Shown piece after piece: positions 23,478-34,196 of a stretch of 64,000 nucleotides of DNA. Under the pieces are notes generated by a model. It did no database searches. It was not told the DNA's origin and worked only from the letters and a program-made list of their open reading frames with translations. The DNA is from Metallyticus violacea (taxonomy: Eukaryota > Arthropoda > Insecta > Mantodea > Metallyticidae). Position 1 is the stretch's first letter. Every line of letters begins with the position of its first letter. The stretch lies in NCBI GenBank assembly GCA_030762175.1, contig CM060841.1, positions 12,746,501 to 12,810,500 of the forward strand, in the 5' to 3' direction. The position numbers and the translations under genes were made by a program.

Positions 23478-23565
23478 GGAGTTCGGCTCTCTCCGCTGGC
23501 GCTCGGGACTGCAGCTCTACCGCTCAAGAATTTGGTCTGCGGGTAACGTCAAGTCGTTGGTCATC
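23478..23565. repeat. right arm of the large inverted repeat
   Basis: Reverse complement partner of 22803-22887. It is the better preserved arm (GACTGCAGCTCTACCGCTCA). The arms could be two opposite copies of one dispersed repeat rather than ends of one element. Confidence 0.6.
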
Positions 23566-23599
23566 GTGGATCAACTTCGAGGAAAACCCTTTCCTTCCT

Positions 23600-23790
23600 A
23601 AAGCCTCGCGGAGCATCTTTGCACCGTCCGTTTATTCATAGCATCATCACTGTAGGCCTGACATATTTTCAGCGCCGCTGCAGGTGCAATGTTTCCATAG
23701 AGCGTACAAGCTCGAATTGCTCTCGCACTTCTCGTAATAATGGCGAACACAAAGAAAAATTAACCTACCAGCACAACACTCTAACTCTTG
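23600..23790 (+). repeat. dispersed repeat E, copy 1
   Basis: Shares with 60085-60262 the ordered words TTTGCACC(G/T)TCCGTT, GTAGGCCTG(A/G)CA / AGAAGGCCTGGCA, CGC(C/T)(G/A)CTGCAG and TAACTCTTGG. Class unknown. Confidence 0.45.
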
Positions 23791-24730
23791 GTAACAATGC
23801 GTTCCCACCTTTCAACTTCGTTGTTGTGTATTTAATTGTCTTGAAATTTGAGCATGGCAATCGACGGAACTTTTTGGTCAATTGTGCGTTGTGCTTGTAT
23901 ATATAGCGCTTGATTCATACGTCAGTGTAGCAACTTGAATATACTTCTATTTATTTACTTGAACAGCGCCTCTCATTGCATGTTCCTCCATATAACAAAA
24001 TATATGGCAGATATACACGCCCTCTTTTCTTTCTGTAACACCCTTTGTTGGAATGCATGTATTATGTGTGGAAAAAGATATATTTTCCATTTTATTATTC
24101 TTTACATGGTGTAGGAGAGAAACAAATACGAATCAGTTCTGGTGTGCATGCGGGCTTGCTAAATCCCAGGGGTTTATATTGTGATAGCAGATCAGTGTAT
24201 TTGCATAAAACATCGACATGCAACATTTTAAATTGCTTTACAAATATCCAGTTATATGCAGTCAAACTATTTCCAGCGGAACACCACATCTGCGCGTTGT
24301 CCTTGAACGTGCACGCCTCTTCATTTACAATATTACATCGATAACTCAAGTGCACGTATTTACTTCCTTCAGAGATTAGAAAGAAAATAAAAACACATGT
24401 TTTGTAACCTTTGAAATTAATTGCTTCTACGCCACAGGTAGGACTAAATGTTCTAAATGGTCAGTATTACCAATGTTGGTTTAAGAAGGCGTGTGACGAA
24501 TATCAATATTGATTACAAATTAATTATTTTATAATATATTACGCATGTGTTTAATTTTTAATACTGCCGAGCCATTGTACAATTTATTATGTTGCATAAT
24601 AACAATTAAAATTTCTGCTAAATATTTATTTGCATAGCCAAGTTGGCAACCCTGGAACCATATCAATTTGGAAGAAAACCAATAACAGCTGATCATATCA
24701 TTACGAAAGCCCAAGTGTATATTTATATAG
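23791..24730. other. AT-rich, nothing recognised
   Basis: Overlapping 99- and 86-codon frames on opposite strands at 24045-24355 look random. Confidence 0.5.
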
Positions 24731-24787
24731 TGTTTAACGTCCGTTATTACTGCTGAGGCATCACAGGCGGCGGAAACTGATGATCAG
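24731..24787 (-). repeat. SINE-A 3' end fragment
   Basis: GTGTTTAACGTCCGTTATTA then CTGCTGAGGCATCACAGGCG, i.e. only the terminal 57 bp of SINE-A on the minus strand. Confidence 0.75.
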
Positions 24788-24869
24788 AGTCCGGAAGTTA
24801 GGCAAAATGCTTCTTCTATATGGGTGGATATATTAATTAAGAGTCAGAGAGAAATGAACATGTTTCTAT

Positions 24870-25930
24870 AAATTTGGGGTTGGTAGGGACAATTTTTTAT
24901 TTTGCCCTTTTTTGCCTAATTGTGGCCTCTGCTGTCTATTTTAAGGTTTAAAAATATTTTTTGCCTGTTTTGGATCGTTATGGATTTTTTCTGCGGTTAT
25001 TTATGCATTTTAAAAAGCACATAAAGAATTTCAATAAATGGAAGTGAAAAAAGTTATAAAAATTAAATGGCATGTTCACCTCACAAAAATATCTATTGAG
25101 AATCTATTTATACATTTATTTCTTTTCAAGCAATCAAACATATTCCCCTCATACCATTCATCTTAAGTTCTTTAAATAGCAGAACGTTCATTAGTGAAAA
25201 GAACACATTTTACCTAGGACATACGAATACTAGTGAATAGAGAGGATGAGGGTAGTTATGCATAGTCCTGGCGAATGACGATGTATCGATCTGCTAGAGA
25301 CAAATCTAGGAAATGTGTGGTGGAAATAACTTCTCAGGTGCATAAATATAACAAACAATTGCAAGCGAGAAAGATGAGGGCGGTCCAACTGTGCAATAAA
25401 CCGTCCCTTCAATGTGTTCAGTAGGAAAGTAAGAAAGATACTAACCTGATTCCCCTATAAACGCATAAACAGAAAATTAACTTGACCAGGAACCACTGCG
25501 CATCTTTTGCTCATTCGCCAGGACTATTCAAAATTGCTTTACTTTGTCTTGATCAGCATTTCCACGATACCCCAAAAGGCAAATGTTCTGCTGTAACTGG
25601 CAACAGTCCTTCCGAAATAGCTTGTTTTAAATATGCTCCAATCACTTCAGTGAAACTAGTACATTCTTTTTCCGTGATGAAGACTGTTCTATCTGACAAG
25701 CGGCTGACTATGACAGATAATACCTTGAAAAAATATCTTGTTGTTGCTTGTAACCGAGAAAAGAGCTTAATTACTTTGATTATGTGATAAAGAAATAATT
25801 AAGTATCTTAAATATTATTTTCTTTAATAATGAGTGATATTACTCAGTTATCACTTTTAATAAACGCCTGTTTTAATTATATAACTGCCTATTTTCAGTA
25901 TTTTGAGTGCCTTTTTGCCTGCCTATTTTA
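24870..25930 (+). mobile_element. putative CGBP1-type hAT element remnant
   Basis: Bounded on both sides by T-rich DNA repeating TTTTTTGCC and TGCCTATTTT (24895-24970 and 25885-25935), a feature I associate with elements of this type, and containing the hAT C-terminal relic at 25482-25790. No clean terminal inverted repeats or 8-bp target duplication found, so the limits are a guess. Confidence 0.3.
25482..25790 (+). pseudogene. CGBP1-like hAT transposase C-terminus
   Basis: The frame contains FKYAPITSVKLVHSFSVMK followed by LSDKRLTMTDNTLKKYLVV and ends ACNREKSL. This fits the C-terminal dimerisation-type region of the hAT-derived, CGBP1-like family (usual text KYAPxTSVDVERSFSxYKxxLSDRRxxxxxENLxxYLVVxCN). 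DVER, the strongest signature, has become KLVH. Upstream, PKGKCSAVTGNSPSEIACF fits the linker. No zinc-finger N-terminus is visible. Confidence 0.6.
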
Positions 25931-25953
25931 ACCAATGTAAACGCCAGAACTTC

Positions 25954-26132
25954 TGGACATGATACGTGAGATGGAATGATAAATTGGGATTTTTTTTTTA
26001 TAAAGAAAGGAAGCGTTTCTTTCCGTTATGAGGGCTCAGAAAAAAATGGAAAAATCCTAAATCAGGGAGGACGAGCCCCAGAACTCCAGCACACGTATCA
26101 GTGCCTTAACGACCCCAACCCTCTGTGTCGGT
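25954..26132 (-). repeat. SINE-A, strongly degraded
   Basis: GATACGTGAGATGGAATGAT, AAGGAAGCGT, CAGGGAGGACG, CAGTGCCTTAACGACC and TGTCGGT occur in SINE-A minus-strand order. The box B region is destroyed. Confidence 0.65.
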
Positions 26133-27013
26133 TACAGACAAGACAAGATTTAGAAAATACATAAAGAAAATATAATACAAATAATAAACATTTAAATTTT
26201 CCCGCTGAAAAAACGTTAACACAAGCAATTATAAATGCAAACTATTTTTTTTTAAATCAACATTTTGGAATGAACGGAATCAATTTAATGTCTACTTAAT
26301 AATTTATTTATAAATATTAAATGGTGCCTTAAAAATAGTTATGATACACGTTAAAATTTATTTTATTTTGTTCGTAATTTTACTCAACTGGGCCTGCTAA
26401 TGCGTTTCAAAATATCCTACTCACAAAATAATATGCCATCTTTTACATTAATTATACTCTTCTGGGCTTTTTCGTCATTGTATAAACTTCTTATAATTCA
26501 TGCATGCAGTTATAAGCTAAGTCTATTATGAAATTGATTGCAGTTTTTTTGATGAAATACAATGTGGACAACTTCTCGATATCTTCAACCACCAATAGGC
26601 TGATATGAAGAAATGAGTATATCACACTTTTACAATAAAATTTAAAAATGTCATATTTCATCGTTAACAGCATAAAAGTCAGAATTTAATTTCATTTCCG
26701 AGATGAAAATTTTCCTAAACATACATAAATAAACGAATCTCTTTATTTTTGAAGCTGGTTAACATCTACTCTGTTTTGAGGATATTTCTGTTTCATACTT
26801 TCTCTTCATTTCTCTGATTAAAATCCTGAGTGTAACAGAACATTTCTGACAACTTTGTTGTTTTTGTCCCAACATTAGTGCAAGATGTAATGTCAACACC
26901 AACTAAGGAGCACTAGTACCCCCCCCCCCCCAATATGAATACATAGACTATTCTTTTGAAGCCAGTAGAACAAGCGTTTAGAACAGCGTGGTCGAAATGA
27001 ATACGGTAGTATG
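26133..27013. other. AT-rich, nothing recognised
   Basis: C12 run at 26920-26931; otherwise featureless. Confidence 0.5.
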
Positions 27014-28293
27014 TACGAGGGTAGGTCCATAAGTTTCCGGCTTAACCATTTTCTAATTATGATAAAGACAAAAACTATATTTCACTTTTCAATATAGTTA
27101 CCTTTTATTGCAATACATTTATCACATCTTTGAATTAACATTTCAATCCCAACCCAAAAAAAAAAAAAAAAAAAAAAATGTCTGCAAAATGGGCATAAAC
27201 AGCATCCAATACTTCTTCGTCACACTTAAATTTCCTTCCTCGAAGATCCTTCTTGAGTTTTAAGAAGAGGAAATAGTCACTGGGAACTAGATCTGGGCTG
27301 TAGGGTGGATGATTGACCTCCTTGAAGCCACATTTCCTTTGCAACAAGAGCTGTGTGAACAGGCAGGCGCGTTATCGTGAAGAAGGCGCACACCACCACC
27401 CAGCTTTCCTCCCCTTTTCTCTTTGATGGAATGAGGTCTGTGCAGTAGGCCAGCATAGTACTCTCCATTTACTACGGTGTTCCTCTCCTTGAAGTCAATG
27501 AAGAATATTCCTTCACAGTCCCAAAAGATTGTGGCCATGATCTTCTTGGGTGACTGAGTGACTTTGGCCTTTAGAGATGGTACTTCACCAGGTTTTACGC
27601 CACTCCATTTGTCCTCTTTTGGACAGGGAAACAATGGTCCTCTACTCCTGTAACAATGGTTTGCAGAACTTCTCTCTCGTTGGCAGAGCTCCAAAATTGC
27701 CTCACAACAGATGAGTCGTTGCTGCTTTTGGACTGAGGAAAGAAGTCTTAGGCACCCACCCATCTTGCACTAACCTTATCCATGTGTAAATGTTCATGAA
27801 TAATTCGAAGGACTATTGTTTTAGAAAGGCCCAACCTTGCTACTATTTCTCTAACTTTGAGCCAGTCTTCCATAATTTCTCCTTTCACAAGAGCGATGTT
27901 TTCAGAAGTGAGCACCTCCAAGGGCCGACCTGCACGCTCTTCGTTCTTCAATGCTTTCTCGACCATTCGAAAAGTTTGCTTCATTCTTTTACGGTAGAAT
28001 ATGAGTGGATGCTTCTCCATATACACCGCCCAATCGCTGTTTAATTTCATATGGAGTAAGTCCTTCTTTTGTGAAGAACGTAATAACAGTTCAATAATCC
28101 GTTTTGAACATGTCACAATCTTCTACACACAGCCTTCTTTATGCAGCTATATCTGAACAAGTGAACACAGCGTAGCGGAAGTTACAGGTGCAATTATTTA
28201 CTTAACAGATAAGATATGACACCAGATAAGGATTTCGTGGGGGCGATAATTCTTATCAGCGAGATCGGAAACTTATGGACCAACTCTCTTAGT
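27014..28293 (-). mobile_element. mariner M1b, near full-length
   Basis: Perfect-looking left end TACGAGGGTAGGTCCATAAG (27014); right end GATCGGAAACTTATGGACC followed by the worn CAACTCTCTTAGTA. About 1280 bp. An A23 run at 27156-27178 sits at the place where M1a has C10 and M1d has G10-11. Confidence 0.85.
27170..28113 (-). pseudogene. mariner M1b transposase, inactive
   Basis: Pieces in order on the minus strand: helix-turn-helix region ending EHLHMDKVSARWVG (27750 region), ATIFWDCEGIFFIDFKERN, LLHDNAPACSHSSCC (shifted), and HPPYSPDLVPSDYFLF with KLKKDLRGRKFKCDEEV at the C-terminus. The first catalytic aspartate block reads VTGVED (V for D). The tail runs into the A-run. At least three frame changes. 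Confidence 0.8.
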
Positions 28294-30279
28294 ATGTTAA
28301 ATATGTTACGGAGAACTGCACAGCGGTCATGGATCAAAACGAGGTTTTAGGTGGAAAACCAGCAAGAAAAATTTCGTTGGTACTGTGGGTTAGTAAGAAT
28401 TGAGATCTGACCATATTAACACAGTGTTAATGCTGAGTCTTTGGGTATACCGGCGATAAATTGTAGAAGAACTGGGATGAACGTTTTGCTCAGACAATGA
28501 CACATTGTGAAAGATTTCATAAACTACTCTTCATGAGCCTGTAATAGGAATCCAGGTCATTGATGGTGGCTTATGATGTTAAATGAATTGATTTCATAAC
28601 TTGCTGCGTCTAAGAGCGAACTGTCAACAACTTCTAGTTTCTGAGTGGTGCAAGATGTTGTCACATGCAGAAAGCATGGAAGCATGTTCCATATTGACAG
28701 GATGTGAATTCTTATGAATTCGATTCTGTTCATTAAGAACCCAGCTGCGGGGCAGCCCTCCTTGCTGCTCTGATGTTTAGTGAAACGTACAGCACATGTG
28801 TATTGTGCTGAAAATTTGTAATCATATTTATGGGAACTTGATGTTCCATGGCAATTGCCAAGATCTTCGAAAACCACATCTTCTAAGGATGATGGAAGAT
28901 TCCGGAAGAAATGCTACCCAGTGAATTTGACTGCACCCTCTGGGCCGATGCCCCAGTGAACTAGTTCAGAAAGTGATGTTATTTTTATGGAAGTATGCTA
29001 GTCCGTGGCTCTAATTTCATTGTAACTCTCGTATACACGAAGATGTGTTCAGTAGATCCGTTGTTTGCCTTTAGAGTTTTCATCAAAGAGAATTCTACAG
29101 GTGTTCAGATCGTTCTTAGGCAGCTCAACGTAATGAGAATGTGAACAGTTTTATCCACTTTGGATATATGTATGGAGGTGTTAAAACTTTTACAGGTGAA
29201 ATGAATTTTGAGAGCTTAACAACAAGAAGTGAAATTTGCCACGTGGAGTTGAGACACCCGAATACGAGTAACCAGCTGAAAGACTTGAACATGGAAATAA
29301 GAACAAAATGGCATTTTATACTGAAGGTTTACCATCTGTCAGCCCGCTGGAGGAAGACTGTCCTTGAGAACCCCTTTCCTTTTCCCCTTTTAAGGCAAGC
29401 TGTGCTGTTCAAACGGTTTCACAGTCGACATCATGGCGGTGACCGAGGTTGAACGCTGTGGTAATGCGATACTCCGGCTCGTTCTTAATGTGGGCAGACA
29501 GTAAACTTCCTCGGTTCGGATTACGATCTACATCCCAAGTGACGGACTATTAATTCTTATCGTATAAAGCTTTGTAAATTACAAATGCAAATTAAAGGTT
29601 GTCTGAAGCACTGCAGTGGGGAATCCACGCTAATTAGCGCTTGTCTTTCAGGGAGCACTTCTCCCCCCCTCCCACCTCCCTCTCCTTAATTTGCTGCCAA
29701 AACAATAGACATTGCTATTGCAGTTCTGCAGTTTAATAACGAAACTGGCTCTTATTACCCTGCAGCTATTAACTTAACAACAAAACTGGTTACCGCAGAA
29801 ATGGACATTTCAGATAACTGCAGGACAAGAGTGCAGCATTTCGACTTAAATTTAAATGTAGAGTTTCTTTTAAAGGACAAATTTATAACTAGCTTTTAAG
29901 TAATCCAGGGGACAAAACAGTAATTCGCTTAATTATGGCAGATTAAAATATTAATATTCACGACGACTTTTTGTTTCGCTGAGAACCAATGCTCATTTTA
30001 TCGGTAAATATTTCATTGTCATGGTATTTACGTTGGCAGCAACTCCTGCTCTATATTCAATGTTAAATGGGGCTTCCCTTTTTAAATAATTAACGTCGTC
30101 TCTTTTTTGACATCAGACACTGCTCTTTTGTTTTATCTTCATCACAATTAGAAATAAATATCATCCCATATATTTGTTGTAACACACCCTCTTTAAATTT
30201 AGAAAAATATTTCTTAAGGGCGTCATGAATGTTACAAAAAATAATTATAAATTTATTTTTCAACGTTACTTCCGAATAT
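28294..30279. other. mixed-composition DNA, nothing coding recognised
   Basis: Unlike most gaps it is not strongly AT-rich (28440-29740). A 106-codon minus frame (28557-28877) and a 103-codon plus frame (29141-29452) have no resemblance I can name. See the separate entry for a possible regulatory patch. Confidence 0.45.
29520..29740. promoter_or_regulatory. possible cis-regulatory patch
   Basis: Clustered motif words: octamer ATGCAAAT (29584), palindrome CGCTAATTAGCG (29628-29639, homeodomain core TAATTA), and inverted SOX-like ACAATAGACATTG with a further ATTG (29703-29720). Motif clustering alone is weak evidence; low repeat content around it is consistent with constraint. Confidence 0.25.
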
Positions 30280-30528
30280 ACCGCCACGGCGCGGACTCGT
30301 GAGCCGGAGGTCTGGGGTTCGAACCCCGCCAGGGCCGTCCCCATTGACTGAGGTTTTCTCCAGGTTTTCCTCAGTCTTAATAAATGGCAAATGCCGGGGA
30401 GGTACCCTAAACTTAGGCCTGGAACGCTTCCTTCCTTAAAAATAAATCCTTTCCCAATATATCTTTTCATGTATCATCAGTATCCATCGCCTGTGGTGCT
30501 TCAGTAGTAAAAACAGCCGTTAAACACT
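30280..30528 (+). repeat. SINE-A lacking box A
   Basis: ACCGCCACG is joined directly to GCGCGGACTCGTGAGC, removing about 20 bp with box A. Box B (GGTTCGAACCCCGCC), body and 3' end are very well kept, ending CGTTAAACACTATTCATTC. Confidence 0.85.
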
Positions 30529-32382
30529 ATTCATTCATACTTTCAAATATAGTTTTCGATTGGGGAGGAATATCGTTCAGATATACGTCAATGTTTGAAT
30601 GAATAATTGATTAATTGGATACAATTTCAACGATTCATATTTATTTTTACCTTTAAATTTTTATGAAAAGTTTCAAAACTCTTATTAGATACGTTGTTTT
30701 CAAGTAAAAGCAATGTTAAAAATTATTTTATTTATATTGAATTTATGTTTTAAATTCTCTATTTTAGTACACCATGTCAAAGCAAAGATTCTTGTTTAAT
30801 TCTTTGAAACAAAAGAAAGCGCATTTGAAAGTAATAGCCAGAAAACTGGCTTCGCTTAGACTCGGCAAACATAACTATCATGAAATAATTTTAATTTGAA
30901 CACAGGGTATAGAGGGAAGTCCAAGCTACAACCTTCAGAAATCTAATGGCAGTCTTATGAGACAATTTTTAATTTACTACCATCAACCACCAAAATGTAT
31001 TATCGTTAGCAAGTTAGTACATATCTTTAATTAATAAAATCTTTATGGTTCCACTAAATAGAAATTTAATAAGTGTTAATGCTTAACAAAATAACATTCA
31101 TTGGAGGTATACCTGAAAAACGACGGAGGAGCGAAATTTAAAAAATCGATCTAGCGCCTGCAATTTTAATTTTTTTAAAAAAAACAAACTAGTTATATGC
31201 TATTGAAATAAAATAAGAAAAATATTTTCTGAAAATCAGCAAAATCGGACTATTAGAAGGGAGGGTTTACTTGAAACACAAAATTTAAAAAATCGCTCTA
31301 GTGGTACCAATATTTGTTTCTTCACAACAAAATTCGATATATATTATTTAAATAAAATAAGATCAATAGTTTCTGTAAATAGGGAAAATTGAACAATTAG
31401 AAGTGCAAGTATACTGAAAACCGAAATTTAATAATCGTTGTTGCGTTCAATTTTCTTTATATTGTTTTAAAGGACAAATTAATTCAGCGTAGAAACTGTT
31501 TATGTTTTAAAAAAATCATCGTCGTGAAGATAGCAAATGTGAAATATTAATTTAATATGTGTTTGAGAATTATATTTGTATGTAAGAGCTCTCTGTAATA
31601 AATAACCTTCAGAAAACGCTTGTGTTTCATGTTTCTACTACAATAAAATGCAAATTAAATTTCAAAGCCAATAAAGCTCCTCGAGTGCCTATTTTCGATT
31701 GTCTATTGTTGCATGTGTATATTTACTTAGTATATTGTAATTGTTTTTAAATAGTAACATGTTTTTGTTTTACTGAAACATATGAACTCGTCCTCTTAAA
31801 TACACAATGTAACTCGAACATTTGTCTATTTTTGTAAATGTAAAGATGATAATTAGAGCTCAGTTCATAAACATGGTTACATTTAAAATGTTTAAAATGC
31901 CCATATATTTCATTTAATTAATAGTATACCATTAATTTTGTGTCTATTCTCAATGGAGCATAGCTTAATCAAATGCATTGGCCTTATAGAAAGTATGTTT
32001 AAAAATAAAAGTCACATTGAAGTTACAACGCGTTCCTTAAAAGTTGGGCGGAGAACTTTTTTCAGAGCTTTCTTGAACAATGAAATATAAACCGATGAGA
32101 AGTCAATTAAAGGTACCACAACAGAAGTGATATTCGTAAAAGCGAACTTAGTCGGCGCATTTGTTATTACTGGTTAAATTATTTACGAAGCAGTAAACAG
32201 TTGCGAATCAGTAGCGATAGTTTAAAATTAATAATATAGATCTGTGATTGATTGAAATTCAACATATTTTTACTAGCTGATCAACAAATATAATGAAATA
32301 TAATAAGAATTTATCATGTTTGTCATTTGTTTTCCTTCCACAAAGACAAGCACCGTTTGGTTCCTGAGTTCTAATTCAATTT
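30529..32382. other. AT-rich tract with a degenerate tandem array
   Basis: No coding frames. See 31103-31450 for the array. Confidence 0.5.
31103..31450. repeat. degenerate tandem array, about 150-bp unit
   Basis: Two and a half units. Shared words per unit: AAATTTAA(A/T)AATCG, AAATAAAATAAGA, TTTCTG(A/T)AAAT and ATTAGAAG (31252 and 31396, 144 bp apart). Confidence 0.55.
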
Positions 32383-33154
32383 GTACGAGGTCCGTATGCC
32401 TCGCCGATAAGGATTATCGCCTTCACAAAATCCTTATCTGGTGTCATATTCTTATCTGTTAAGTAAATAATTGCAGCTGTAGTTTCGCTCCGCTGTTTCT
32501 GTTGTTCAGATATAGTTGCATAAAGAAGGCTATGTGTAGAAGATTGTGTCATGTTCAAAATGAAGTATCAAGCTATTATTAAATTCTTCACAAAAGAAGG
32601 ACTTACTCCAAATGAAATTAAACAGCGATTGGACGGTGTATATGGGGAAGCATCCCCCTCATATTCTACCGCAAAAGAATGGTTCGAGAAAGCATTGAAG
32701 ACGAAGAGCATGCACGTCGGCTCTTGGAGGTGCTCACTCCTGAAGACATCGCTCTTGTGGAAGGAGAAATTATGGAAGACCAGCGGCTCAAAAGCTCTTG
32801 TTGCAAAGGAAGCTGTGAAGAAATGTGGCTTCAAGGAGATCGATCATCCACCCTACAGCCCAGATCTAGTAGCTCACAGTGACTATTTTCTCTTCTCAAA
32901 ACTCAAGAAGGACATTCAAGGAAGGAAATTTAAGTGTGACGAAGAAGTGATGGGTACTGTTTACGGCCATTTTGCAGACAAGACTTCTGACTATTTTTTT
33001 CGGGGGGGGGGGGAGCAGGATTTATTTGTTAATTTAAAGATATGAGAAGTGTATTGTAATAAAGGGTAACTATATTGAAAAGTGAAATATAGTTTTTTAT
33101 CTTTATCATAGCTAGAAAACGGTTAGGCCGGAAACTTATGGACCTACCGTAGTA
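32383..33154 (+). mobile_element. mariner M1d, internally deleted
   Basis: Worn left end TACGAGGTCCGTATGCC, good right end GGAAACTTATGGACCTACCG, then TAGTA. 772 bp against about 1250-1280 in M1a and M1b. The deletion removes the catalytic centre, so it could only move if served in trans. Confidence 0.85.
32551..33045 (+). pseudogene. mariner M1d transposase, deletion-fused
   Basis: 164-codon frame from ATGTTCAAAATG. Residues 1-50 hold the first helix-turn-helix (KFFTKEGLTPNEIKQRL, SYSTAKEWFEKAL). Residues 51-80 are out of frame relative to relatives: the proper reading (EDEEHARRLLEVLTPEDIAL) lies in the +1 frame. The deletion then joins KTSGSKALVAKEAVKKCGF, so residues 81-164 return to the correct frame with HPPYSPDLVAHSDYFLF and KLKKDIQGRKFKCDEEV. 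First and second catalytic aspartates are gone; only the C-terminal one remains, and PS in PSD reads HS with an extra residue. Ends in a G-run-encoded tail. Confidence 0.85.
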
Positions 33155-34099
33155 TCGTTACTATTTTATGTTAGATATAGATTTAGTAGAAACAAAACAT
33201 GTAGAGTCTGAACAGTTTTTTAAGCTGGAAAGGTGCTTTGGTGTGAGCATCGGCCATTTCCATATTTATTTAGCTTTTTTGCCCCTTTGCTGAACAATGA
33301 AATGCCTCTCAAACTAACCTTTCTGTGAGAAATATTACAATATGTTTTGTGATTTTTTGCTGCCTTTTTCTGAGCAGTGCAGCGTGCGGCATGAAAACCA
33401 GCTTCTCTTTGTTTTCCCCTTACAGTAGCACATTGTTTTCCTCTTTTCTGTTTACTAGAACTGCGATACTCGAACCGACAGTGGCAGTTACACTGGAGCG
33501 TAAGGAGGGAGTGGTAAAGGCGCGTGCGCGCACACACACACATGCATTTAATGTGTGGCTGTGCATTTGTCGCCTAGGGTACTTGTGCTACACACGCTCT
33601 CTCTGTCTCTCTCTTCGAGGGCACTGTGAGAAAAACACAATGAAGTGTGAACAAACAACACGAAGAATACAGGAGTCCCCCTCAGATGCAATTATAGAGC
33701 TGCCTGCGTATTTTAACAGAAGGTGATTATGAAGCTGGCTGGCTGGATAAGGCATCATTCGTCCTGGATGCTTTAGCACGGTTTGGCAACAGCGCAGCCG
33801 CTGCATATCTCGTAAAAAGCTGGGCAAGATAACCCTGCAGATTCTGTATATTCATGTGATTTGTTTATGATAGCATTTGTTGACAAAAATTCAAAATGTG
33901 AGTTAGGAAACATTCGAGGACAAAAAAGCTGTAAACATCTTACTTGTTTGAAATTCCTCTCTTTAATGAAATAATATTCGAGATCTCCAGTGTTCGGTTG
34001 CAGTCAGTGTAACGCCGCTAAATGGTGTTACCTGGTAATTTTACACTTATCCGTTGCCGCTGGTTACGATTTTAATACCAGCAATTACTAGGCGAATAA
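33155..34099. other. mixed-composition DNA, nothing recognised
   Basis: GC-richer around 33470-33640 with a short CA run (33527-33543) and CT-rich DNA. Overlapping frames of 107 and 133 codons on opposite strands are probably chance. Confidence 0.45.
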
Positions 34100-34146
34100 T
34101 TTTCTCTGCTCTTATTGCAAAGATATGCCTGATTATAGAGGCTGAT
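34100..34146 (-). pseudogene. fragment of IS630-like transposase N-terminus
   Basis: On the minus strand SLYNQAYLCNKSREN, the same start as in the longer relic at 37661 (NLYNQANLCNKARES). DNA identity between the two is high over about 45 bp (TTATTGCAAAGATATGCCTG here). Nothing of the rest of the gene remains. Confidence 0.5.
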
Positions 34147-34196
34147 TATACCGCATCCATTCCACTGTGCAATGAATAATTACGAAGCAACAAATA

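Noticed and set aside
33325..33726. 133-codon plus-strand frame
   Set aside because: Includes CA- and CT-rich simple sequence and an overlapping minus frame; no family match.
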